Assembly (NCBI GenBank): GCA_013298145.1
Contig: JAAFJO010000006.1
Location: 1 to 64,000, forward strand
Length of the DNA stretch: 64,000 nt
Direction: 5' to 3'
From: Betaproteobacteria bacterium
Lineage (GTDB): Bacteria; Pseudomonadota; Gammaproteobacteria; Burkholderiales; Casimicrobiaceae
In this document: positions 26,699 to 35,138 of the stretch, in pieces
Layout of the letters: each line of letters opens with the position of its first letter
Position numbering within the stretch: the first letter of the stretch is position 1
Made by a program: the position numbers and the translations under genes
Notes under the pieces: generated by a model
What the model was told of the DNA's origin: nothing
The model's database searches: none
What the model saw: only the letters and a program-made list of their open reading frames with translations

Positions 26699-28282
26699 AT
26701 GAACTATCAAACTCACGAATTCACCTACCAACGCTGCCCCGACCAAACCGTGTCGAGCCCTGCACGCCACCCAGTCGTGATCGTGGGCGCCGGCCCGGTG
26801 GGGCTCGCGCTCGCGATTGATCTGGCGCAGCGCGGTCAAAAGGTGGTGGTTCTCGATGACGACTTTCGCCTTTCGAGCGGCTCACGCGCCATCTGTTTCG
26901 CCAAACGGACACTCGAAATTTTCGACACACTCGGCATCGGCGATCAAACCGTTGCGAAGGGCGTTTCGTGGAACGTGGGCAAGGTGTTTCATCGCGACGC
27001 GCTCGTCTATCAATTCAATTTGTTGCCCGAACCAGCGCATAAGCACCCGGCGTTCATTAACCTACAGCAGTACTACGCGGAAGGCTTCCTCGCCGAGCGC
27101 GCAGCGCAACTACCGAATATCGAGCTACGCTGGAAGAACCGGGTCGTCGCCGTCGACAACATAGGGAGCGGAACAACGCTCACGATTGACACACCAGACG
27201 GTGAGTACGCAATCATTGCCGACTACTGCGTCGCTTGCGACGGTTCGCGCTCGCCGATTCGAAAGCTGATCGGCGAAGAATCCAAAGGTCAAGTCTTCAA
27301 AGATCGCTTTCTGATTGCCGATGTGAAGATGACCGCGCCGTTCCCGACCGAGCGTTGGTTCTGGTTCGATCCACCGTTTCATCCGAACCAATCGGTGCTG
27401 CTGCACAAACAGCCAGACGATGTGTGGCGTATCGATTTTCAGCTCGGATGGGATGCTGATCCCGAAGAGGAAAAGAAGCCCGAACGCGTGATTCCGCGCG
27501 TGCAGGCATTGCTTGGCAAAGACGTTGAGTTCAAACTGGAGTGGGTGAGTGTCTACACCTTCGCGTGCACACGGATGCCAAAGTTCCGACATGGCCGCCT
27601 GTTCTTTTGTGGCGACTCAGCGCACTTGGTTTCACCCTTCGGCGCACGCGGCGCGAATTCGGGTATCCAGGACTCCAACAACCTGGGTTGGAAACTCGAT
27701 GCGGTGCTTCGTGGGATCGCGTCTAATCCACTGCTTGAGAGTTACGCCACTGAGCGCGAGTTTGCCGCTGACGAGAACATCCTCAACTCCACGCGTTCCA
27801 CCGATTTCATCACGCCGAAGAGCGAGATCAGCCGCCTCTTTCGCGACGCCGCGCTCTCGCTCGCAAAGGATCACGCATTCGCGCGGCGCATCGTGAATTC
27901 TGGTCGCCTTTCGCTGCCCTCTTCGTACTTGAATTCATCGCTGAACACGTTGGATGAAGCTGCGTTTGACGGTGGCGTGAAGCCGGGTGCGCCAGCGCTT
28001 GATGCCCCGATTTCACGAGACGGCGTTAACTCCTGGTTCATGAGCGAACTACCGTCATCGTTTGCGTGCGTCGTCTACAAAGAAAACAACACCGTCGAGG
28101 TCACGCGAATGGACACCGGTGCATCGCAGAACTTCGTCGCGTCGACCGAGTGGATCAGTCGCTACGATGCCGCTCCCGGGACGACCTACCTTTTCCGCCC
28201 CGATCATCACGTCGCCGCGCGATGGCGCGCCCGTGACGCGAGCAAAATCAGTAACGCGGTCCGCCGCGCGCTCGGACAGTGA
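26699..28282 (+). CDS. FAD-dependent aromatic hydroxylase (MhpA/PheA-like)
   Basis: The protein of about 527 residues is a class A flavoprotein hydroxylase. The FAD site is [20 protein letters not shown] near residue 25, DG appears in VACDGSRSPIRKLIG near residue 182, and GD in FFCGDSAHLVSPFGARGANSGIQD near residue 305. It resembles 3-(3-hydroxyphenyl)propionate hydroxylase and related phenol hydroxylases. Its position next to homogentisate dioxygenase suggests that it makes homogentisate or a related hydroquinone from a hydroxyphenylacetate-type substrate; that is inference. The start MNYQTHEFTY follows the repeat. A DUF2783 gene follows closely. Confidence 0.87.
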   Translation: MNYQTHEFTYQRCPDQTVSSPARHPVVIVGAGPVGLALAIDLAQRGQKVVVLDDDFRLSSGSRAICFAKRTLEIFDTLGIGDQTVAKGVSWNVGKVFHRDALVYQFNLLPEPAHKHPAFINLQQYYAEGFLAERAAQLPNIELRWKNRVVAVDNIGSGTTLTIDTPDGEYAIIADYCVACDGSRSPIRKLIGEESKGQVFKDRFLIADVKMTAPFPTERWFWFDPPFHPNQSVLLHKQPDDVWRIDFQLGWDADPEEEKKPERVIPRVQALLGKDVEFKLEWVSVYTFACTRMPKFRHGRLFFCGDSAHLVSPFGARGANSGIQDSNNLGWKLDAVLRGIASNPLLESYATEREFAADENILNSTRSTDFITPKSEISRLFRDAALSLAKDHAFARRIVNSGRLSLPSSYLNSSLNTLDEAAFDGGVKPGAPALDAPISRDGVNSWFMSELPSSFACVVYKENNTVEVTRMDTGASQNFVASTEWISRYDAAPGTTYLFRPDHHVAARWRARDASKISNAVRRALGQ

Positions 28283-28295
28283 GGAAAACGCAATC

Positions 28296-28502
28296 ATGTT
28301 GCTCAACACCGAACCTAATATGCAGGACTTCGATGCGTTCTACGAAGCGCTCATCGAATCGCATCGCGACCTCACCACCGCGCAAAGCCACGAAATGAAT
28401 GCAAAGCTCGTGTTGCTGCTTGCAAATCACATCGGTGAGCTCGACGTGGTGCGCGATGCGTTGCGCAGGGCGCGTGAGACAACGCTCGCCGCTCAAGCGT
28501 AA
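28296..28502 (+). CDS. DUF2783 small protein
   Basis: The 68-residue protein starts MLLNTEPNMQDFDAFYEALI and is mostly helical and acidic (HRDLTTAQSHEMNAKLVLLL, then LDVVRDALRRARETT). It fits DUF2783, a small cytoplasmic family found beside FAD hydroxylase genes in aromatic clusters. It starts 13 bases after the hydroxylase stop with a GAGGAAAA site, so it is co-transcribed and may be a small partner of that enzyme. No function is established. Confidence 0.82.
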   Translation: MLLNTEPNMQDFDAFYEALIESHRDLTTAQSHEMNAKLVLLLANHIGELDVVRDALRRARETTLAAQA

Positions 28503-28524
28503 CGAAACTCGGGCCTTAACAGGT

Positions 28525-28628
28525 TGTAGGCGTGGGCTTGACCGCGCAAGAGACTGAGAACCCGCTCACGCTGGCTGAGATCTGCGCAGAGCGGCAGGTG
28601 AACAAGCGCGGTCAAGCCCGCGCCTACA
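28525..28628. repeat. REP/BIME-like element, TGTAGGCG family
   Basis: A 23-base left arm beginning TGTAGGCGTGGGCTTGACC (28525-28547) is repeated in inverted orientation at 28606-28628, with one mismatch. The arms recur at 31451, 40768 and, in variant form, at 46925 and 49902. It separates the DUF2783 gene from hmgA. Confidence 0.88.
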
Positions 28629-28640
28629 CGTGAGCACAAG

Positions 28641-29951
28641 ATGAAAACACCTCAATACCAATCCGGTTTCGGCAACGAATTTGCAACGGAGTGTTTACCC
28701 GGCGCGCTACCGGTTGGGCGCAATTCGCCGCAGCGTGTAGCTTATGGTCTCTACGCAGAGCAACTCACCGGTTCGGCGTTCACCGCACCCCGTGGAAGCA
28801 ATCGACGCTCGTGGCTGTATCGAATTCGTCCGGCCGCGATGCACGGCATGTTTGCAGCCTACGCAGGTGCGAAACAGCTCACCAACGACTTCTCGCGCTT
28901 ACCTACCAATCCGAATCAACTCCGCTGGTCACCGTCCGGCGGTAATAGGGCAAGCGTTGATTTTATTGATGGATTGAGTACCTATTGTGGAAACGGTGAC
29001 GCCCACGCTCAATCGGGCGTTGCGATTCATGGTTACATAGCCAATCGCTCGATGAACGAGCGTGCGTTTTACAACGCTGACGCCGAAATGTTGATCGTTT
29101 TGCAGCAGGGCCGTTTGCGATTTGCAACAGAGCTCGGTGTGATCGATGCAGAGCCGCACGAGATCGTCGTGATCCCGCGCGGCGTCCGCTTCAAGGTGAG
29201 CCTGCTTGATGGCGAAGGCTCGCTCCATCGTGGCTATGTCTGCGAGAACTTTGGCGCGCTGCTCAAGTTGCCCGATCTCGGTCCAATTGGTTCGAACGGG
29301 CTCGCCAATCCGCGCGATTTCTTGACTCCCGTCGCGGCCTACGAGGATTCAGAGAAGCCACATGAGCTGATCGCCAAATTCGGCGGCAATCTTTGGCGCG
29401 CTGAGATGAATCACTCCCCGATCGATGTGGTCGCGTGGCATGGTAACTATGCCCCCTACAAATACGATTTGCGTCGCTTCAACACGATTGGATCAATAAG
29501 TTACGACCACCCCGATCCATCAATCTTCTTGGTGCTTCACTCAGCGTCTGACACACCTGGCGTAAGTAACCTCGATTTCGTGATCTTTCCGCCGCGAATT
29601 CTTGCAATGCAAGACACCTTCCGTCCGCCTTGGTTTCATCGCAACATCGCGAGCGAATTCATGGGGCTCGTACATGGCGCGTACGACGCGAAAGCCGAGG
29701 GATTTGTGCCAGGTGGCGCGAGTTTGCACAACTGCATGACCGGCCACGGCCCGGATGCAGACACGTTTGAGAAAGCGTCAAACGCAGACACCACAAAGCC
29801 GCACTACATCACCGACACCATGGCGTTCATGTTTGAAACTCGTTGCATCCTGCGACCGACTGAGTGGGCGCTCAATTCTCCCCACCTACAACAAAACTAC
29901 GCAAATTGTTGGCAGGGGTTGAAGAAGAATTTCAATCCACGCAACAAATAG
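28641..29951 (+). CDS. hmgA: Homogentisate 1,2-dioxygenase
   Basis: HmgA opens the ring of homogentisate with O2 to give maleylacetoacetate, using Fe(II). The 436-residue protein is full length. It begins [19 protein letters not shown], a family hallmark, and contains the iron-ligand region [20 protein letters not shown] (His and Glu) and the later [15 protein letters not shown] (His). Its neighbours are the FAD hydroxylase and fahA. No homogentisate-forming 4-hydroxyphenylpyruvate dioxygenase gene or maleylacetoacetate isomerase gene lies in the window. Confidence 0.96.
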   Translation: MKTPQYQSGFGNEFATECLPGALPVGRNSPQRVAYGLYAEQLTGSAFTAPRGSNRRSWLYRIRPAAMHGMFAAYAGAKQLTNDFSRLPTNPNQLRWSPSGGNRASVDFIDGLSTYCGNGDAHAQSGVAIHGYIANRSMNERAFYNADAEMLIVLQQGRLRFATELGVIDAEPHEIVVIPRGVRFKVSLLDGEGSLHRGYVCENFGALLKLPDLGPIGSNGLANPRDFLTPVAAYEDSEKPHELIAKFGGNLWRAEMNHSPIDVVAWHGNYAPYKYDLRRFNTIGSISYDHPDPSIFLVLHSASDTPGVSNLDFVIFPPRILAMQDTFRPPWFHRNIASEFMGLVHGAYDAKAEGFVPGGASLHNCMTGHGPDADTFEKASNADTTKPHYITDTMAFMFETRCILRPTEWALNSPHLQQNYANCWQGLKKNFNPRNK

Positions 29952-30016
29952 GAGCGTCCCCGCGCAGGCGGGGATCAACCGCGCTCGACGCAAAGCGACG
30001 TCAAGCCGTCGCCTAC
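29952..30016. repeat. Diverged REP-like element containing a type I-E CRISPR-repeat look-alike
   Basis: The right part (CGACGTCAAGCCGTCGCCTA) matches the right arms of the TGTAGGCG element family. The left part, GAGCGTCCCCGCGCAGGCGG and on to GGATCAACCG (29952-29981), closely resembles type I-E CRISPR repeats, with their CCCCGCGC...GCGGGG hairpin and GATxAACCG end. Only one copy is present and no cas gene is near. Confidence 0.6.
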
Positions 30017-30117
30017 GAAATCCATAAGCGGTGCAAGTCTGCTAGTTTCAAGACTGATATGTAGCTCCTCTCATCGTGGAGGGCGTACTCGATGCGCACC
30101 CCTCATACAATGTCGGT

Positions 30118-31440
30118 ATGACTTATTCGCTTAACGAAACCCACGACCCAAAACTTAAAAGCTTCGTCGCATCCGCGAACGACGGCCTCACTGATTTCCC
30201 GATCCAGAATCTTCCGTTCTGCGTGTTTAGCCGCGCAGATATTCACGATGCGTTTCGCGGCGGCGTAGCGATCGGCGACCAAATTCTCGATCTCGCAGCG
30301 CTTGCAAAACTGCATTTACTTTCCGGCGTTGCCGCGCAGGCGGTGCAAGCGTGTGCCGAGCCAACGCTGAATCGGTTTATGGGCATGGGGCGCGAATCAT
30401 GGAGCGCGCTTCGTCTGGCGCTCTCCCGCTTGCTTTCCGAGAAAAATCAACATGAAGGGACCTTGCGAGCTTGCTTGGTTCCGCAAAGCGAAGCCGAATA
30501 CGCGCTCCCCGCTCGGATCGGCGACTACACCGATTTCTACGCATCCGTTCATCACGCAACCAACGTGGGCAAACTCTTTCGCCCAGACAATCCGCTGCTG
30601 CCTAACTATAAGTGGGTGCCGATTGGTTATCACGGCCGCGCGTCATCGATCGGTATCAGTGCGCAAAAATTTCATCGCCCAGTGGGGCAAGTCTGCGGCG
30701 CAGGACAATCGATCCCTGTCGTGCAAGCATCAAAGCGGCTCGACTACGAATTGGAAATGGGCATTTTCATCGGGAGCGGCAACGCGCTCGGTGAAGCGAT
30801 CACGATTGATCGCGCTGAAGATCACATATTCGGAATGTGTTTGCTCAACGATTGGTCAGCGCGCGATATTCAAGGCTGGGAATATCAACCGCTCGGCCCG
30901 TTCCTAGCCAAGAATTTTGCGACCACGATTTCGCCGTGGATCGTTTCGATGGAAGCGCTCGCGCCTTATCGCAGCGCATTTACTCGCCCCGCAGACGATC
31001 CGCAGCCATTGCCGTATCTCACGTCCACCGACAACAGCACATCGGGAGCCATCGACATCACGCTCGGAGTGTTCCTCGAAACCGCGCAGATGCGTGAAAC
31101 GAATTCGAGTGCACATCGCTTGAGCCAAGGTAGCTTGCGCGACGCCGCGTATTGGACCGTCGGCCAACTCGTGACGCATCACACTGTAAACGGCTGCAAC
31201 ATGCAACCGGGCGATTTGCTGGGCACCGGAACGATGTCTGGCCCCGTAGAAGGTTCTCAGGGTGCGCTGCTCGAAATTACTGAAGGCGGGAAGAAGCCGG
31301 TTACTTTGTCTAGCGGCGAAACGCGAACCTTCCTTGAAGACGGCGATGCGGTAATCATGCGCGGCTCATGCGTGCGCGAAGGGGCAGCGCGAATCGGGTT
31401 TGGCGAGTGTCGCGGCGAAGTGTTGCCAGCACGTAGTTAG
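30118..31440 (+). CDS. fahA: Fumarylacetoacetase
   Basis: This enzyme hydrolyses fumarylacetoacetate to fumarate and acetoacetate, the last step of homogentisate degradation. The protein of about 440 residues starts MTYSLNETHDPKL, chosen over an upstream GTG. It has an N-terminal SH3-like domain, then the catalytic region: DYTDFYASVHHATNVGKLFR (metal Asp and catalytic His), DYELEMGIFIG (metal Glu residues) and LLNDWSARDIQGWEYQPLGP (metal Asp). It follows hmgA in the same direction, separated by the REP-like element. Confidence 0.95.
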   Translation: MTYSLNETHDPKLKSFVASANDGLTDFPIQNLPFCVFSRADIHDAFRGGVAIGDQILDLAALAKLHLLSGVAAQAVQACAEPTLNRFMGMGRESWSALRLALSRLLSEKNQHEGTLRACLVPQSEAEYALPARIGDYTDFYASVHHATNVGKLFRPDNPLLPNYKWVPIGYHGRASSIGISAQKFHRPVGQVCGAGQSIPVVQASKRLDYELEMGIFIGSGNALGEAITIDRAEDHIFGMCLLNDWSARDIQGWEYQPLGPFLAKNFATTISPWIVSMEALAPYRSAFTRPADDPQPLPYLTSTDNSTSGAIDITLGVFLETAQMRETNSSAHRLSQGSLRDAAYWTVGQLVTHHTVNGCNMQPGDLLGTGTMSGPVEGSQGALLEITEGGKKPVTLSSGETRTFLEDGDAVIMRGSCVREGAARIGFGECRGEVLPARS

Positions 31441-31450
31441 CACTTCGGGC

Positions 31451-31556
31451 TGTAGGCGCGGGCTTGAACGCGCTTGGTTTCTTGTAGGCGCGGGCTTGAA
31501 CGCGCTTGGTCGACGTGGTTCCATCTCAACAGAGCGCGGTCAAGCCCGCGCCTACA
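31451..31556. repeat. REP/BIME-like element with tandem left arms, TGTAGGCG family
   Basis: A 28-base unit beginning TGTAGGCGCGGGCTTGAACG occurs twice in direct repeat at 31451-31478 and 31483-31510 without a mismatch. An inverted arm at 31534-31556 completes the element. The doubling suggests recent local duplication. It lies just after the fahA stop. Confidence 0.88.
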
Positions 31557-31622
31557 CAAACACAATTCCCTTACCCACGCGTTCCGCGTGACCTCTCCCA
31601 GGGGGAAAGGAAGAAAGCAAAT

Positions 31623-32597
31623 ATGCGCGCCCTGCTCTGCAAACAATTCGCTCCACTCGATCAACTCAGCGTTGAAGAAATCGACACGCCCAAGGCAACG
31701 CCGGGCCACGTGGTCATCGCGGTGAAAGCGGCATCACTCAATTTCCCCGACGCGCTGATGTGTCAGGGCTTGTATCAAGTGAAACCGCCGCTGCCTTTTG
31801 TACCGGGCGCTGAATTCGCAGGCCTGGTGCACGAAGTGGGCGATGGTGTCGCGCATGTGAAGGTCGGCGACCGCGTGATCGCGCAAACCGGCACGGGCGG
31901 TTTCGGCGAGTACGCGCTCGCGCCCGCCATGCGCGTTGCGCCGCTGCCACCGCCCATGAGTTTTGCCGATGGTGCCGCGTTCGTGATGACCTACGGCACG
32001 TCGTTTCACGCGCTGAAAGACGTTGCCGCGTTGCAAGCGGGTGAGACGATTTTGATCCTCGGCGCATCGGGCGGTGTCGGCACCGCGGCAATTCAGCTCG
32101 CGAAGTTGATGGGCGCGAATGTGATCGCTGCCGCATCAAACGATGAAAAGCTCGCACTCTGCAAATCGCTCGGCGCGGATCATCTGGTTAATTACTCGCG
32201 GGAAAATTGGCGCGATACGGTGAACGGAATCGTTGGCAAGAAACGCGTTGAAGTGGTTTATGACGCGGTCGGCGGCGCCTATTCGGAAACTGCGCTCCGC
32301 TCACTCGGCTGGCGTGGCCGCTATCTTGTCGTAGGCTTCGCGGCGGGCGATATTCCAAAGATTCCATTGAACCTCGCGCTCCTAAAAGAACGCAAAATTC
32401 TTGGCGTGTACTGGGGTGACGCGGTGGCGAATAATCCGAAGCAACACATGGCAAACATGCACCAGCTCGCGACCTGGTTCGGCGAAGGAAAGCTTCCGAT
32501 TGCAATTACCGAGCGAGTTAACCTGGACGGTACAGTCGATGCGTTGAAGCGCCTTTCCACGCGGAAGGCGATGGGGAAAATCGTCGTTGAAATGTAG
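31623..32597 (+). CDS. NADPH:quinone oxidoreductase-like MDR protein
   Basis: The protein of about 324 residues (start MRALLCKQFAPLDQL) is a zinc-free medium-chain dehydrogenase/reductase. It has the GroES-like domain (SLNFPDALMCQGLYQ, then VPGAEFAGLVHEVGDGV) and the NADPH site ILGASGGVGTAAIQLAKLMGA near residue 145. Such enzymes reduce quinones or enoyl-CoA compounds. Its TAG stop is the TAG inside the GTAGGGTGC start of the following repeat. The place after fahA suggests, but does not prove, a role in aromatic metabolism. Confidence 0.9.
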   Translation: MRALLCKQFAPLDQLSVEEIDTPKATPGHVVIAVKAASLNFPDALMCQGLYQVKPPLPFVPGAEFAGLVHEVGDGVAHVKVGDRVIAQTGTGGFGEYALAPAMRVAPLPPPMSFADGAAFVMTYGTSFHALKDVAALQAGETILILGASGGVGTAAIQLAKLMGANVIAAASNDEKLALCKSLGADHLVNYSRENWRDTVNGIVGKKRVEVVYDAVGGAYSETALRSLGWRGRYLVVGFAAGDIPKIPLNLALLKERKILGVYWGDAVANNPKQHMANMHQLATWFGEGKLPIAITERVNLDGTVDALKRLSTRKAMGKIVVEM

Positions 32598-32696
32598 GGT
32601 GCAATCTCATTGCACCTCGTTCCTGTAGCGCGCAAAGCGCGCTTCGCAATAAGTATTTGTTATCTACAGTGATGGTGCAATGAGATTGCACCCTAC
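32594..32696. repeat. REP/BIME-like element, GTAGGGTGC family, copy 1
   Basis: Inverted arms GTAGGGTGCAATCTCATTGC (32594 on) and GCAATGAGATTGCACCCTAC (ending 32696) flank a centre with a further small GCGCGC/GCGCGC-type hairpin. Each arm is itself a hairpin around TGCAATCTCATTGCA. The second copy, at 35843, has a related but different arm sequence. Confidence 0.87.
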
Positions 32697-32705
32697 GTGA
32701 TCCGT

Positions 32706-33497
32706 ATGCAATCCACCACTCACATCAAAATCAAACGTAACGGTCGCGACATCGCGATTGAATGTGCATGGGTCGGCGATCTCGCCGCGCGCGACACGAT
32801 GGTCTTTTTGCACGAAGGCCTGGGCTCGGTCGCCATGTGGAAAGATTTCCCGCACGCGCTTTGCACAGCGCTCGGGATGCGCGGCCTCGTCTACTCCCGT
32901 TACGGCTACGGCAAATCGACCCCGCGCCCGCCTGAAGAACGTTGGGATTCGGCGTTCATGCACATGGAAGCGCAAAACGTACTTCCTCAACTGCTCGCGG
33001 CCTTGAAAATCAATCGGCCTTGGCTTTTCGGGCATTCGGATGGCGCATCCATCGCGCTAATTTATGCCGCCACGTTCCCGCGAACGATCCCCGGCGTCAT
33101 CGCTGTCGCCCCGCACGTCTTCGTTGAGCCTCTTTCGATTGAATCCATCGAGGTCGCTCGCGATCTGTACGTGCGTAGCGGGCTGCGCGAAAAACTGGCG
33201 AAGTATCACGACGATGTCGATTCCGCGTTCTGGGGCTGGAACGACGTATGGCTATCGCGAGAGTTTCGCGATTGGGTGATTACCGACGCATTGCCGCACA
33301 TTGAAGCACCCACGCTCGCAATTCAAGGCGAGGATGACGAATACGGCACGCCCGCGCAAGTCGAAACCGTTGCCCGCGAAGTCCAACGCGGTGAACTCGT
33401 ACTGATCCCGAACTGCAAACACTCACCGCATCGTGATCAACAAGAGATCGTGATTGACGCCGTGTCACATTTCGTTAGGGATTACGGCGAACATTGA
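32706..33497 (+). CDS. Alpha/beta hydrolase
   Basis: The protein of about 263 residues has an alpha/beta hydrolase fold. FLHEGLGSVAMWKDFP supplies the oxyanion region, GHSDGASIALIYA the nucleophile elbow (Ser in G-H-S-D-G), and GEDDEYGTPAQVE a conserved Asp. The His in NCKHSPHRDQ completes the triad. The ATG at 32706 is preferred over a GTG at 32697, which lies at the end of the repeat. It may hydrolyse a ring-cleavage product or ester; the substrate is unknown. Confidence 0.88.
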   Translation: MQSTTHIKIKRNGRDIAIECAWVGDLAARDTMVFLHEGLGSVAMWKDFPHALCTALGMRGLVYSRYGYGKSTPRPPEERWDSAFMHMEAQNVLPQLLAALKINRPWLFGHSDGASIALIYAATFPRTIPGVIAVAPHVFVEPLSIESIEVARDLYVRSGLREKLAKYHDDVDSAFWGWNDVWLSREFRDWVITDALPHIEAPTLAIQGEDDEYGTPAQVETVAREVQRGELVLIPNCKHSPHRDQQEIVIDAVSHFVRDYGEH

Positions 33498-33629
33498 CTA
33501 AACAACTACACGCTCAAACTCAGTTTTTATGAGGGCTCGGCATAAGTTTTCATTGATTTCAACACAAGAGAACGTGTGATGCTAGCCCTTTAATAATGGT
33601 CTGTAAGCCAAGTAAGCCAATTATCTACC

Positions 33630-34055
33630 GTGGATCTCGCTATGACACTCGCCACCACGCTGCCCGATAAAGCCACACCGCGCGGAAAGTTTCCACACGT
33701 CAAACGCGCGGGTGATTTCCTGTTTGTGAGCGGTACCAGTTCGCGGCGCAAAGACAACTCATTTGCAGGCGTCGAAGTCGACGCAATGGGAACAACGAAA
33801 CTCGACATCAAAGCGCAAACCCGCGCCGTCATCGAAAACATTCGCGACATCCTAGCAGCCGAAGGCGCATCGCTTACTGACTGCGTAGAAATCACGAGCT
33901 ATCTCGTCGACATGAATGACTTCGGCGGTTACAACGAAGTGTGGGCCGAATACTTCGACGCCAACGGCCCCACGCGCACCACCGTCGCCGTACACCAATT
34001 GCCGCATCCGCATTTGCGTATCGAGATGAAGGCGGTGGCGTTTAAGCAGAAGTAG
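33630..34055 (+). CDS. RidA-family protein, 2-aminomuconate deaminase type
   Basis: The 141-residue protein belongs to the YjgF/RidA fold ([20 protein letters not shown] near the start, [20 protein letters not shown] in the middle and [20 protein letters not shown] near the end). The sequence fits the 2-aminomuconate deaminase branch, which deaminates enamines formed after 2-aminophenol ring cleavage. No 2-aminophenol dioxygenase gene is nearby, so the exact substrate is open. The start is a GTG at 33630 or an ATG at 33642. A second RidA homologue lies at 35943-36341. Confidence 0.85.
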   Translation: MDLAMTLATTLPDKATPRGKFPHVKRAGDFLFVSGTSSRRKDNSFAGVEVDAMGTTKLDIKAQTRAVIENIRDILAAEGASLTDCVEITSYLVDMNDFGGYNEVWAEYFDANGPTRTTVAVHQLPHPHLRIEMKAVAFKQK

Positions 34056-34245
34056 CCGACAACGGCGAAGCGTTGTTGAATTGATTTGCTCGACGCGGCA
34101 ATCATTACAGCATCACACGAATCTGTTTCTGACCGCAGTGAATTGCGCAGTCTCGAGATTTCAGAGCAAGCGCGCGTTGCGATGTCTTAATCGACAGACA
34201 AACTACGTTCTACGAGTTGTCTCAAACGATTTCGTGGATCGCCCA

Positions 34246-34638
34246 ATGAAAATCTCTCATCTCCTCGGCGAGCCTACTAGCGCGCGTCGCGCATTGGTCG
34301 CCGCCGCGATCGTTGCCTCAGCCGCGTTCTCGACAGCGTCTAATGCAAAGGCAATCGCGCGAAGCGAAACGCGGGAATGCACGCCCGAGCAACATGCAAC
34401 CTTTCCGCTCATCATGTGCCGCGTCGACGTTCGTTGCATCGGCGCCAAGGTTTATTGTTGCGACGCCAACACCTGCAAGGATGCACCAAAGCAACCGGTA
34501 AGGTCTTTAGCTCCCGTGCGCCCAACGGTGACCTCGCCCGCAAACACGATGTCAGACGCGTCAACCGCAACACCACGATCGCCTGCCGCGATCGCACCTA
34601 CGACCCCAGCCACGGTTACGCCTGCGACAACGAAGTAA
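34246..34638 (+). CDS. Small exported cysteine-containing protein, unknown
   Basis: The product from MKISHLLGEPTSARRALVAA is about 130 residues, with a signal peptide likely cleaved near SNAKAIA. The mature part has five cysteines in a short span (RECTPEQHA, IMCRVDVRCIGAKVYCCDANTC), which suggests disulfide bonding. A Thr/Ala/Pro-rich tail follows (APTTPATVTPATTK). I do not recognise the family. It stands alone between the RidA-type gene and a leftward small gene. Confidence 0.6.
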   Translation: MKISHLLGEPTSARRALVAAAIVASAAFSTASNAKAIARSETRECTPEQHATFPLIMCRVDVRCIGAKVYCCDANTCKDAPKQPVRSLAPVRPTVTSPANTMSDASTATPRSPAAIAPTTPATVTPATTK

Positions 34639-34734
34639 CCTGTACTGGGCGTGGTGCCGCAACCCACGCTACGGGATCGCGGCAGCGTTGGCAGCACGCT
34701 CGCGCGTCAACTGATATTCATCGTCACGGCGCGC

Positions 34735-34974
34735 TTACTCATCCTCGGTACTGTTCCACAGGTCCTCGGTAAATCCGAGGTTCATCGCTGCGACCTGCTC
34801 TTGCGGATTCAAGTCACGCCAATCCTTTTCGGCGCTGGATGGCGCGTTGTTTCCATCCCATCGATCTTGTCGCCAGCCGAGAGCGGTCCAAAGCTCTTTC
34901 TCTCTGCTGCTCAGATCAGACCACGACAATTCTTCCCAGATTCCGGGATTGCCTTGCATGTCTCGTACATCCAT
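34735..34974 (-). CDS. Small tryptophan-rich protein with an internal duplication
   Basis: The 79-residue protein is acidic and Trp-rich. Two halves align with each other: WSDLSSREKELWTALGWRQD and RW in the first, WRDLNPQEQVAAMNLGFTED and LW in the second. Each half looks like a short helical repeat, with pattern W-x-x-L-x-x-x-E/Q...A-x-x-L-G-[WF]-x-x-x-x-W. Similar helical repeats occur singly in various bacterial and algal proteins. The function is unknown. No signal peptide is present. Confidence 0.68.
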   Translation of the reverse strand: MDVRDMQGNPGIWEELSWSDLSSREKELWTALGWRQDRWDGNNAPSSAEKDWRDLNPQEQVAAMNLGFTEDLWNSTEDE

Positions 34975-35138
34975 CGCTGCCTCGTGTGGAAATGTTTACA
35001 ACGGAAATTATGGGGCCTGCCATTTGAATTTGTGAAAGGCGAACGGCCGATTTGTGGACGTTACACGGCGCCTAGCGGCTGAGGTAACCGACCTGCCCGA
35101 CGCAGGTACGGTTGACCGAGAGGCTATGCGTTGCCAGG

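Noticed and set aside
29952..29981. CRISPR array
   Set aside because: Only one repeat-like sequence occurs, with no second copy at 60-base spacing and no cas genes, so it is not an array.
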